A stretch of DNA of 31,327 bases, taken from Rubrobacter_F sp035642415 (lineage in GTDB: Bacteria; Actinomycetota; Rubrobacteria; Rubrobacterales; Rubrobacteraceae). Each line of letters opens with the position of its first letter. The stretch's first letter is position 1. The stretch spans positions 1 to 31,327 of the forward strand of contig DASQSI010000360.1 of NCBI GenBank assembly GCA_035642415.1. Direction: 5' to 3'. Made by a program: the position numbers and the translations under genes. Positions 15,456 to 22,881 of the stretch are shown here, in pieces. Below the pieces are notes generated by a model that had not been told where the DNA came from, did no database searches, and worked only from the letters and a program-made list of their open reading frames with translations.

Positions 15456-15489
15456 GTTTAGAGGCAGCCCGGAGTAGGTAACTAATGTG
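15456..15489 (+). repeat. Two-box direct repeat, copy 2
   Basis: GTTTAGAGGC, nine variable bases, then TAGGTAACTAATGTG, on the same strand as copy 1 and 188 bases from it. Only one base differs within the conserved boxes. No third copy was found in the window. Confidence 0.55.
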
Positions 15490-15544
15490 CTAAGGGTCCG
15501 GAATCCTACCAGGTAATCACCCGTCCGGCTCCCTTTAAGATCCA

Positions 15545-15595
15545 GTGCCCTTGAGGAAAACGTGGTGGGAAAGGAGGAAACAAGGACAAGGGCAC
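15545..15595. repeat. Perfect 9-bp inverted repeat with long loop
   Basis: GTGCCCTTG (15545-15553) and CAAGGGCAC (15587-15595) pair exactly; two further pairs follow after one mismatch. The purine-rich 33-base loop contains GGAAAGGAGGAAA, resembling an exposed ribosome-binding sequence, though no gene starts there. Confidence 0.4.
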
Positions 15596-15708
15596 CGGGC
15601 TAGATTGCTCTTTATACGCACCTATACCTACCGCTGGATTGCTACACGCTACTAAAACCGCTTGTATCTCCGAAAAATTCCTCTTCTTAGTAGCAATGTG
15701 GGTGAGAA

Positions 15709-15735
15709 TGCAAGGCTTTGACACAAAGCCTTGCA
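15709..15735. terminator. Perfect 12-bp stem with 3-nt loop
   Basis: TGCAAGGCTTTG and CAAAGCCTTGCA flank the loop ACA. This is the most stable hairpin in the region and works on both strands. There is no T tract after it on the + strand. It may end a transcript from the hairpin zone or serve as a protein-binding palindrome. Confidence 0.5.
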
Positions 15736-16015
15736 AATGCGCTTAAGAATTACTTTTAAGGATCATGCTCATAAGCTATTTCTCTAAGGCCATAAAAAGA
15801 GTCGTCGGCGTCCCGCGGGGTGTAAGATCTCCTCGCAAGGAAGTTGTACGTGAGAGGCAAGTTGTAGATGGTGGTCCGGAGCATTGACCTACTCGGTTGT
15901 GCGGCAGCTGTGCAATGGCGTAGCTTTGAGGAAGAGCAGAAGTGCCGGCTGCTCGGGATCCATGCCCCTAGCCGTAAGAAGCATTGCGAGGGATAGAAGC
16001 ACGGGTGAAGCGTAG

Positions 16016-17611
16016 ATGAGTCAGATCGAGTCCCTCATCTTCCTGCTTGGGGCCGCGGCGCTACTCGCGCAGCTTGCCCGGGTACTGAAAGTTCCATACC
16101 CCGTGTTTCTGGTCCTGGGCGGCCTCGTCATCGGCTTCGTGCCGTGGCTGCCCACCGTGGAGATCTCCCCCGAGGTGATCTTCCTGGCCTTTCTCCCCCC
16201 GCTCCTGAACTATGCGGCCTTCTACTCCTCACCGCGGGACCTGCACCGCCACCTCAGGCCGGTCTTGGCACTCGCCATCGGCCTGGTGCTCTTAACCACG
16301 GCGACGATCGCGCTGATTGCGCACGCCTTGATCGGCCTGCCGTGGGGAGCGGCCTTCGTCCTCGGAGCAATACTGTCACCCACCGATCCGGTAGCGGGAG
16401 AGGCGATCTTCCGCCGCTTGGGTGTGCCCGCAAGGGTGGGCACGGTTGTGAGTGGTGAGAGCCTCATCAACGATGGCACGGGGCTCGTGGCCTATCGGAT
16501 CGCCGTCGCCGCGGTGGTCGGCGGCACTTTCTCGGTGTGGGAGGCGGGCCTTAACTTCCTCCTGGTCGGTGGGGGTGGGATCGTCCTGGGTCTGATAATC
16601 GCCCGCATCGTCTTGCCCCTGTGGGCGCGTGTGACAGACCCCTCTATCTTCATCACGCTCTCACTGCTGACGCCCTACGCTGTCTACGTGCTGGCCGAGG
16701 AGGTGCTGCACGTCTCGGGCATCCTGTCCGTGGTGTCCTACGGCCTCTACCGGGGGTGGAGGGACCCGAGGCTCTTCCCCAACGCGTCTACACGCCTGCA
16801 AAACATCTCCTTCTGGAACATGCTGGTCTTCCTCCTGGAGTCCATGCTCTTTATCCTTCTCGGCGAGCAACTGCCCTCCATCTTAGAAGACCTCGGCGGG
16901 TATTACATCGCGGAGGTACTGCTCTACTCCGCGCTCGTCTACGCCACGCTTGTTGCTACGCGCTTCTTGTGGTTCTTCAGCACGCCCTACCTCCACCCGG
17001 TCTTCGACCGCCTGTTGCGCAACAGGTACCTGCGTGCCCCATGGCAGGAGCATCTGGTGATGGTTTGGAGCGGCATGCGGGGTGCCGTCTCCTTGGCGGC
17101 GGCCCTCGCCGTGCCCTTGACCACGGACGCCGGGGATGCGTTCCCCGAGCGCAACCTGATCCTCTTCCTAACCTTCTCGGCAATCCTCGGCACGCTGGTC
17201 CTGCAGGGGCTCACCTTGGAACCCTTGATAAGATCGCTCAGGCTGAAGGGAGACGAAGAGGAGGACACGCTCACGGAGCTTAACGCCCGCCTGGAGGCAG
17301 CCTACGCGGCCCTTGAGAGACTCGATCAGCTTCGCAATGGCGAAGGGGGGGGGCCGTCAAGCGACCAGGAGGAGCGCATGCGCGAGTACTATGAGGACCG
17401 CATCCGACGCTACGAGGCTGGCCTCCAAGCGGGTGGCACTACTGAGGAGTACGCGCAGAGCTCGGCGGCCTGGCGAAACTGGCGTAGCGAGCTGCTAGCG
17501 GCGGAGCGGGAAACCATCGTCTCCCTTAGGGATCGAGGCGAGATCTCCCCGGAGATCATGCGCCGTATCCAGCGCGACCTCGATCTGGAGGAGTCGCGGA
17601 TCGGTGGTTGA
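16016..17611 (+). CDS. CPA1-family Na+/H+ antiporter
   Basis: Membrane antiporter that exchanges cytosolic Na+ (or K+) for H+ for pH and salt balance. About twelve hydrophobic helices fill residues 1-410. Family motifs are PPLLNYAAF (61-69), SPTDPVAG (121-128) and the ion-binding pair Asn152-Asp153 in VSGESLINDGTGLVAY; WSGMRGAVSLAAALAVP follows later. The last 120 residues form a charged, cytosolic, coiled-coil-like tail, as in the bacterial NhaP/YjcE-type group. The 531-aa length is normal for that group. ATG 16016 has only a weak GAAG upstream. It stands alone between non-coding regions, and it has a high-GC style unlike the DNA just upstream. Confidence 0.92.
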   Translation: MSQIESLIFLLGAAALLAQLARVLKVPYPVFLVLGGLVIGFVPWLPTVEISPEVIFLAFLPPLLNYAAFYSSPRDLHRHLRPVLALAIGLVLLTTATIALIAHALIGLPWGAAFVLGAILSPTDPVAGEAIFRRLGVPARVGTVVSGESLINDGTGLVAYRIAVAAVVGGTFSVWEAGLNFLLVGGGGIVLGLIIARIVLPLWARVTDPSIFITLSLLTPYAVYVLAEEVLHVSGILSVVSYGLYRGWRDPRLFPNASTRLQNISFWNMLVFLLESMLFILLGEQLPSILEDLGGYYIAEVLLYSALVYATLVATRFLWFFSTPYLHPVFDRLLRNRYLRAPWQEHLVMVWSGMRGAVSLAAALAVPLTTDAGDAFPERNLILFLTFSAILGTLVLQGLTLEPLIRSLRLKGDEEEDTLTELNARLEAAYAALERLDQLRNGEGGGPSSDQEERMREYYEDRIRRYEAGLQAGGTTEEYAQSSAAWRNWRSELLAAERETIVSLRDRGEISPEIMRRIQRDLDLEESRIGG

Positions 17612-17697
17612 TGAAGCTTAACGCCCCATCCTGCTGAAATGGTGTAGCTATACCTAATAGCTCCTTAAGAGAGATAGAAGCTGCAGGACCGCCCGAG

Positions 17698-17922
17698 GTG
17701 GTCGAGCCCGCCGTACAACAAGTCGAGCAAAAAGCTGCGGCTCAGCCCGGTGTTGAAGGAACCGTAATGATAGAAGCGACGCAACCACCCGTGCCGGAGC
17801 CTCTCCCCAAGAGCGGTGGTGGCTCGTTCGGTGGTCCAGCGGTAGTCTTGCCTGCTTCTGCCGCACTTCTCCTGGGCTCGGGCATTTTGACGTACGCTGT
17901 CTTGCGGCAAAGGAGGAGGTAG
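17698..17922 (+). CDS. Short ORF ending in an LPxSG-type cell-wall sorting signal
   Basis: The 74-residue frame ends exactly like a sortase substrate: LPKSG (residues 36-40), a Gly/Ser linker, one hydrophobic segment (47-68) and the basic tail RQRRR. Before it is a Pro/Glu/Gln-rich stretch that would span the wall. There is no signal peptide, which a surface protein would need, and the frame stays open upstream to 17638 without a standard start. It is therefore more likely the C-terminal remnant of a longer surface protein than an intact gene. The GTG at 17698 has CAGGA ten bases upstream, so expression cannot be excluded. No sortase gene is in the window. Confidence 0.5.
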   Translation: MVEPAVQQVEQKAAAQPGVEGTVMIEATQPPVPEPLPKSGGGSFGGPAVVLPASAALLLGSGILTYAVLRQRRR

Positions 17923-18055
17923 CCGAACCGGGATTTTTCGGTGCCGGAGGTCTGCACCCGGTGCTGGACAACGGGCGGGGGAGAGCAAGTGCTGCCCTGC
18001 CCCTTTTCGTGTGCCGCATTTGGGCCACGAAATCATGGCTCTTCGCCTTCCAGTC

Positions 18056-18769
18056 CTAAGACCAGCGAGCTCGGTAGGTACCGTCAGGTGCCCGCTTGGC
18101 TAAAACTCTGAAGAGCACCCCCAGCCCCAACCCAGCCACAAAACCTCCAATGTGTGCCCAGTAAGCTACCCCGCCTTCTATATGCTGCTCTAGGGTGGCC
18201 ACACCACTTAGCGTCTGAAAAAAGAACCAGAAGGCGAGAAAGAGGACCGCAGGCACGCGAAAGAACCAGAATAGGATAAACAAGGGGACAAAAGTAAGTA
18301 CCCGAGCCGCCGGGTACAGAACGAGATAGAAACCCAAGACCCCCGCTATCGCTCCACTGGCGCCGAGGTTGGGGATCGTGCTCAAAGGGTCCACGAAAAA
18401 CTGGGTCAGCGCGGCCATTGCACCAAAGGCTAGGTAGCAGATGAGGTAATTCAGGTGCCCCAAAGCGTCTTCAACATTGTCTCCAAAGATCCACAGAAAC
18501 AGCATGTTCCCGAGCAGGTGCAGGAAGCCGGCGTGCAGGAAGGTTGCCGTGAAGAGAGTCAAAAGAGGGTTTATTCCTCCCGCCGGTTGACCCCCGATAA
18601 GCTCTGCCGAGAGCCGCTCCGGAACGAAAGCGTAGGTATCGATAAAGCGCTCTAAAGCTGTGGGGGACAAGGTTAGCTGATGGTAGAAGATCAGAAAGTT
18701 AAGCAGGATCAGGGCGTAGTTCAACCAAGGAAATCTTCGGTGGGGCACATCATCTTTAAGCGGTATCAA
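18056..18769 (-). CDS. Rhomboid-family intramembrane serine protease
   Basis: Cleaves membrane proteins within the bilayer. The 237-aa protein has about six hydrophobic helices. The catalytic serine is Ser138 in NLGASGAIAG, the partner His206 is in YWAHIGGFVAG, and the HAGFLHLLGNMLFLWIFGDNVED segment is the conserved oxyanion-side motif. The TTG start at 18769 is backed by GGAGGAGG a few bases upstream. That ribosome-binding site falls at the end of the IS30-type relic described next, so the insertion may have influenced its expression. The 3' side borders the sorting-signal ORF in convergent orientation. Confidence 0.93.
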   Translation of the reverse strand: MIPLKDDVPHRRFPWLNYALILLNFLIFYHQLTLSPTALERFIDTYAFVPERLSAELIGGQPAGGINPLLTLFTATFLHAGFLHLLGNMLFLWIFGDNVEDALGHLNYLICYLAFGAMAALTQFFVDPLSTIPNLGASGAIAGVLGFYLVLYPAARVLTFVPLFILFWFFRVPAVLFLAFWFFFQTLSGVATLEQHIEGGVAYWAHIGGFVAGLGLGVLFRVLAKRAPDGTYRARWS

Positions 18770-18770
18770 A

Positions 18771-18960
18771 CTTCCTCCTCCGCAGGATAGTACCCAAAAG
18801 TAGAGCGATGTGTCCTATAAGTCGTGCTGGCTGTGCGCTGAGAGGTCGGTCCCATTGGAAGGTACTGCCTGACCAGCCTATTCGTGTTCTCGCTCGTGCC
18901 ACGCTGCCAAGGACTCTCGTCAACCCGCCGCTCTGTGAGTGGTTCAAGGGAGAACTCACC
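18771..18960 (-). pseudogene. Relic of an IS30-family transposase
   Basis: On the minus strand the frame through 18915-18850 reads SPWQRGTSENTNRLVRQYLP, which is the hallmark C-terminal sequence of IS30-type transposases (usual form SPWQRGTNENTNGLLRQYFP). The text after it degrades quickly, with a last trace FGYYPAE near 18780 resembling the family's final TPAE. Only about 60 codons remain, the catalytic N-terminal part is gone, and no inverted repeats were found. It is a dead fragment. Confidence 0.75.
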
Positions 18961-19075
18961 TCGGGTCAGGAGCCAAACTCTGGGCTCTAGTTACTTTACT
19001 CTAGCCCCTTTAGTTTAAATCGGCCGTAGTTCGGAAATGCATCCTGTAATGTAGGCTGGTGGAAGGAGGCTGCTA

Positions 19076-19765
19076 ATGCCAGAGTCACAGGACCAAAAGG
19101 CTACACTTCAAGGATGGGAGTACGCCGAGGGCATGGTGCACGGCTTCGCCGATAACGTAAGGGCTTACTGGAGGATGTGGGGGCCGCTAGGCGAACCGAT
19201 GGTCCACGCTGTGGATTTCTGGGCTGATCTGCAGCGCGGCTACCTCCGATGGTTGAGGGAAGCCTCTGCAGCGGGGGGTAAGAGTATGGCCCAGAGGGGT
19301 ACCAAAGAAGCCGAGAGAAGCTTCGTAGAGACCGTTAGGGAAGCCGAGAGTAGCGGCAAGGAGAGCGCCAGGGAAGCCGAACAAGACGTCGCTGGGGAAG
19401 CCGAAAGAAGTCCTAGCGAGGGCCTAAGGAGCATCATAAGGGAGTCCGTGAGGAGAAGCGAGGTGGGGAGGGGAGAAGAACTGCAAGCCAGGACCGCTAC
19501 CTCCGAAGAGGTTTCAGCAGACACCGAAGAACTGCCTATCGACGGCTACGATTTGCTGAACGTGCATCAGGTGACCCAAAGGCTTGGAGAGCTAAGCATC
19601 GAGGAACTCGAGCGATTGCGGGACTACGAAGCGCAAAACAAGAATCGCCGATCCATTATGCAACGCCTCGATACCAGGATCAGGGCGAAGCGCGGAGCCC
19701 TTGGCAGTAGTTCCAGTGGCACTGAGGAGAGCTCTAGTGAGGATATAAGAAGCACCATAAGGTAG
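19076..19765 (+). CDS. Helical protein with internal duplication, function unknown
   Basis: A soluble 229-aa protein. Residues 1-70 contain a tryptophan-rich helix (NVRAYWRMWGPLGEPMVHAV...), loosely phasin-like. A middle part is rich in Glu, Arg and Ser with repeated EAER motifs. Residues about 150-210 form a helical module with LPIDGYDLLNVHQVTQRL and ELERLRDYEAQNKNRR, similar to a short C-terminal module I recall from other actinobacterial proteins. The end (EDIRSTIR) repeats EGLRSIIR found earlier, and the stop TAG corresponds to GAG in the first copy. The start has AAGGAGG six or so bases upstream. Function is not known. Confidence 0.8.
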   Translation: MPESQDQKATLQGWEYAEGMVHGFADNVRAYWRMWGPLGEPMVHAVDFWADLQRGYLRWLREASAAGGKSMAQRGTKEAERSFVETVREAESSGKESAREAEQDVAGEAERSPSEGLRSIIRESVRRSEVGRGEELQARTATSEEVSADTEELPIDGYDLLNVHQVTQRLGELSIEELERLRDYEAQNKNRRSIMQRLDTRIRAKRGALGSSSSGTEESSSEDIRSTIR

Positions 19766-19992
19766 TCCGTGAGGAGAAGCCACAGGGAATAGCGAGCAGG
19801 TTTATCAGATAGGGCTGGAAGCTACCAAGCTACTAAAGAAAAAGGTTAGAGAACGCTGGGGGTCTTTCTCACCTGAAAGCTTCAAGGTGATGCGCGAATG
19901 TGGCGGCGGGCCGCGGCACCAGAAGCGATAATACGCCTACAACGAGGCTTTTCTATGGTCCGTAAGCGTGAACATCTTCGAGGAGGTTATCT
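19766..19992. other. Spacer with hairpin and an open frame lacking a start
   Basis: TCACCTGAA (19869-19877) pairs with TTCAAGGTGA (19881-19890) with one bulge, a possible terminator. The frame 19773-19931 is open for 52 codons and reads like real protein (EQVYQIGLEATKLLKKKVRE) but has no standard start codon, so it may be a remnant of a longer ancestor of the upstream gene. Confidence 0.4.
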
Positions 19993-20901
19993 ATGCGCCT
20001 AGGATTGCAGGTCCCTAACTTCACCTGGCCCAATGGTCAGCACCAGCTCGGTGACACCTTCGGATTGATCGCCGAGCGCGCCGAGCGCGCCGGCTTGTAC
20101 AGCCTATGGGTCATGGACCACTTTTTTCAGATCAGCGTCGTGGGTCCACCAGAGAACGAGATGCTGGAGGGCTGGACAGCGCTTGCTTATGCGGCAGGCC
20201 GCACGAATCGCATCCAGCTTGGCACAATGGTGACCGGTATTACATACCGCCACCCCGGCATCCTCGTAAAGACGGCTACCACCCTAGATGTGCTCTCGAA
20301 TGGGCGTGCTTACTTCGGTATAGGCGCCGCCTGGAACGAGGCGGAGCACCGAGGCCTTGGCGTCCCCTTCCCGCCGCTGGCAGAGCGCTTTGAGCGCCTC
20401 GAGGAAACGCTTCAGATTGCGCACCAGATGTGGGCTGGTGATGACAAACCCTATGTCGGCAAGCATTATCGGCTAGAGCGGCCGCTCAATTCGCCCCAAG
20501 CCGTGCAGCAGCCGCATCCGCCTATCTTGGTCGGCGGCGGCGGGGAACGGAAGACGCTGCGGCTCGTGGCTCGCTATGCTGACGCGTGTAACCTCTTTGC
20601 GCATCCGGACCTGGGCATGCTAAAGCACAAGCTTAAGGTCCTGCAGGGGCACTGCGAAGCGGTAGGACGTCCTTACGAGCAGATCGAGAAGACTTCTCTG
20701 GGCCGGGTTCATCTGACGCGGGACGGGCGCGATGGCTCGCTGACACCGGCCGCTGCGGTCGAACGCTTCGCTGCGCTGGCGGAGCTGGGCATCGACCATG
20801 CGATCTTCAGCATGCCCAACGTGTACGAGCAGGAACCTTTCGAGCTCCTGGCAACCGAGGTGATCCCGGCTGTGCAGAAGATCCCGGTGGCCGCCCGCTA
20901 G
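19993..20901 (+). CDS. LLM-class (F420-dependent type) flavin oxidoreductase
   Basis: Member of the luciferase-like monooxygenase superfamily, in the subgroup that usually uses coenzyme F420. The 302-aa barrel protein begins MRLGLQVPNF. It shows the superfamily features: YSLWVMDHFFQ near residue 40, IQLGTMVTGITYRHPGILVKTATTLDVLSNGRAYFGIGAAWN in the core, and the PHPPILVGGGGERKTLRLVARYADACNLF segment. GAGGAGG lies seven bases upstream of the ATG. The substrate cannot be told from sequence. It converges with the PhzF-family gene. Confidence 0.9.
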   Translation: MRLGLQVPNFTWPNGQHQLGDTFGLIAERAERAGLYSLWVMDHFFQISVVGPPENEMLEGWTALAYAAGRTNRIQLGTMVTGITYRHPGILVKTATTLDVLSNGRAYFGIGAAWNEAEHRGLGVPFPPLAERFERLEETLQIAHQMWAGDDKPYVGKHYRLERPLNSPQAVQQPHPPILVGGGGERKTLRLVARYADACNLFAHPDLGMLKHKLKVLQGHCEAVGRPYEQIEKTSLGRVHLTRDGRDGSLTPAAAVERFAALAELGIDHAIFSMPNVYEQEPFELLATEVIPAVQKIPVAAR

Positions 20902-20925
20902 GGCTACACTAGGCAGGCAAGGCTT

Positions 20926-21816
20926 CTAAAGAAGCTTCCCGCAGGCGACCATCGCCACCTTGCCCCCGACAGAGACGCGCATCCCACCGTCCCTGTTCTC
21001 CCCCGCCCTCAGGTACAGTAGGGACGGCCGTCCGATCTCGTGCCCCTGCTCGACCCGAACGTCGACTGAACCCTCCCCAAGATACCCATACCGCAGCAGG
21101 TACCCGGCCAAGCACCCGCCGGCACTACCGGTGGCTGGGTCCTCGGGCACGCCGTAGTAGTCGGCGAAGAAGCGCGCGCTCAGGTCGTTCTCCTCGTTGT
21201 AGGGTTCAGGAGAGAAGGCGAACAGCGCCTTGGCTCCTGAGCCTTGGATAAGCTCGAAGTATCCTTTCCGGTCTACCTCGCATTGTCTCAAGGCTGCTAG
21301 GTCCTTAAGCGGCACCAAGATCGCGGGCAACCCTGTGGAGACCTCTTGCACGGGATAGTCGGAATCGACACGTCCGTCTCTCAGGCCCAGGACCCGTCCG
21401 ACCCGGCCGCGGTCGAACGTCTTGCCGAAGACGGGGGCCGTCTGCCCCATCCACGCGACGCCGCCTTCTTCTCCTCCGCTCCGACCAAACTCGACGGGGA
21501 TCTTGCCGCCCTTGAGGTTCAGGACCACGCGCTCGACGGGCTTCCCGACAATCTCGCTTCTTATCACATGGGCGGTGCCCAGGGTCGGATGACCCGCGAA
21601 GGGTATTTCCTCGCGGGGGGTGAAGATGCGCACGTCGTAGCCCCCGTCGCGCTCCTCCTCGGAGAGGATGAAGGTTGTTTCAGAGTAGTTCATTTCGGCG
21701 GCGATCTTCTGCATCTCTTCGCTGGGGAGCCCGCCAGCGTCCCTGAAGACGGCGGGTTGGTTGCCAGCGTACTTCTCCTCGGCGAATACGTCGGCTATGT
21801 AGAAGGCCAACCTCAC
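20926..21816 (-). CDS. PhzF-family isomerase/epimerase
   Basis: Fold related to diaminopimelate epimerase; family members isomerise small metabolites, in one case a phenazine precursor. From the chosen start the product has 296 aa. The catalytic glutamate is Glu46 in NYSETTFI; GHPTLGTAH and DPATGSAGGCLAGYL are the two substrate-binding motifs. The frame extends to ATG 21852, but GTG 21816 is preferred because AGGAGT lies six bases upstream and the protein then begins MRLAFYIADVF, the usual family N-terminus. No phenazine genes are near, so the physiological reaction is unknown. Confidence 0.9.
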   Translation of the reverse strand: MRLAFYIADVFAEEKYAGNQPAVFRDAGGLPSEEMQKIAAEMNYSETTFILSEEERDGGYDVRIFTPREEIPFAGHPTLGTAHVIRSEIVGKPVERVVLNLKGGKIPVEFGRSGGEEGGVAWMGQTAPVFGKTFDRGRVGRVLGLRDGRVDSDYPVQEVSTGLPAILVPLKDLAALRQCEVDRKGYFELIQGSGAKALFAFSPEPYNEENDLSARFFADYYGVPEDPATGSAGGCLAGYLLRYGYLGEGSVDVRVEQGHEIGRPSLLYLRAGENRDGGMRVSVGGKVAMVACGKLL

Positions 21817-22056
21817 TGCGACTCCTATGTGCTTCGCGTTCGACCCGAGCACTTTAGCATCCTGGAAACACGCCCTAAAAGCTTACCAAACACCCTCTTA
21901 GTCGCCTTCATACTCGTCTCGCTGAGGTGGCTCTGACGTGGCTTCTTGATGTAGAAAATTTTGTGCACATTGCATAAAGACCGAACCCTTGCGCCACCGT
22001 AGGATGAGAGGTCGGATTTCAGCGATTTAAGCGTAGCAGCGAGGAGGCAACCGCTC

Positions 22057-22881
22057 GTGCATTTGGCCCGTCTAAACCTTTTTGCGGGCATGCTGGTGCT
22101 TCTATTCTTTGTTTCTAGCGTCGGGGGGTGTGGGGGAAATTCGGGAGGCCAAGGAGGACAGCAGGAGACGGACGGCTCCACGCTGACCGTGCTCGCCGCC
22201 TCCTCGCTCACTGACGCTTTTGGTGAGCTCGAGCGTAGGTTTGAAGAGCGAAACCCGAACGTGGACGTACAGACGAGCTTTGCCAGCAGTTCGGAGTTGC
22301 TCGCCCAGATCCGGCAGGGCGCGCCGGCCGACGTCTTCGCCTCGGCGGACGGAGCGAAGATGGACGCTGCCTTGAAGGAGGGCCTCGTAAGAGAGCCTAA
22401 GATCTTTGCGAGGAACCGCCCCGTAGTGATTGTGTCTACAGACAACCCGGCCGGTATACAGGAGTTTCGAGACCTCGCCGGGGCCTACGCGCGGATGGTG
22501 TTGGCCGAGGACGGAGTGCCCATCGCCGAATACGCCAAAGAGGTATTGGCTAACGCCGACGCTGCGTATGGGGGCAACTTCGAGCAGAGGGTCTTCGACA
22601 AGATAGTCTCTCGAGAGGCGAACGTGCGGGCTTCAGCCAACAGGGTGGCCTTGGGCGAGGCGGACGCCACGTTCGTATACCAAAGCGACGTAGCGACAGA
22701 CATCCGCAACCGAGTTCAGGTCATACAGATACCCGAGAACCTGAATATGCTGGCCACCTACCACATAGCCACAATCGAGCAGTCTCAAAACCCCGAGTTG
22801 GCCCAGAGGTGGGTAGATCTCGTGCTGAGCGATGAGGGGCAGGGCGTGCTCGAGGGGCACGGCTTCGAAAGGGCAGGTTGA
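22057..22881 (+). CDS. modA: Molybdate-binding lipoprotein ModA
   Basis: Extracytoplasmic molybdate receptor of an ABC importer. The N-terminus is a lipoprotein signal with lipobox VGGC (cysteine about residue 25), followed by a Gly-rich linker. The mature domain starts LTVLAASSLTDAFGELERRFE, the typical ModA opening, and continues with GAPADVFASAD; the later VALGEADATFVYQSDV also fits. The GTG start has GAGGAGG nine bases upstream. Its stop overlaps the start of modB (TTGA), so the two are coupled. The upstream region is shared with the divergent PhzF gene. Confidence 0.93.
   Translation: MHLARLNLFAGMLVLLFFVSSVGGCGGNSGGQGGQQETDGSTLTVLAASSLTDAFGELERRFEERNPNVDVQTSFASSSELLAQIRQGAPADVFASADGAKMDAALKEGLVREPKIFARNRPVVIVSTDNPAGIQEFRDLAGAYARMVLAEDGVPIAEYAKEVLANADAAYGGNFEQRVFDKIVSREANVRASANRVALGEADATFVYQSDVATDIRNRVQVIQIPENLNMLATYHIATIEQSQNPELAQRWVDLVLSDEGQGVLEGHGFERAG

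Larger units (their letters stand above)
15200..16015. other. 816-bp gene-free, hairpin-rich region
   Basis: No credible gene on either strand. The left 540 bases hold five inverted repeats and a two-box direct repeat, listed separately. The right 280 bases lead to the antiporter gene without a clear promoter. Base composition is closer to even than in the genes around it. The area could encode one or more non-coding RNAs or be decayed mobile DNA. Confidence 0.55.

Noticed and set aside
15268..15489. CRISPR array
   Set aside because: Only two imperfect copies, spaced 188 bases apart, and no cas genes nearby.
15506..15736. 76-aa minus-strand frame in the hairpin zone
   Set aside because: It covers two inverted repeats, has no ribosome-binding site and reads as non-protein text.
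17654..18036. Two minus-strand frames of about 123 aa opposite the sorting-signal ORF
   Set aside because: Neither shows a motif, while the plus strand ends in a clear LPxSG signal.
18940..18960. tRNA-like T-arm (GTGGTTCAAGGG)
   Set aside because: No acceptor or anticodon stems fit around it, and the stretch belongs to the IS30 relic.
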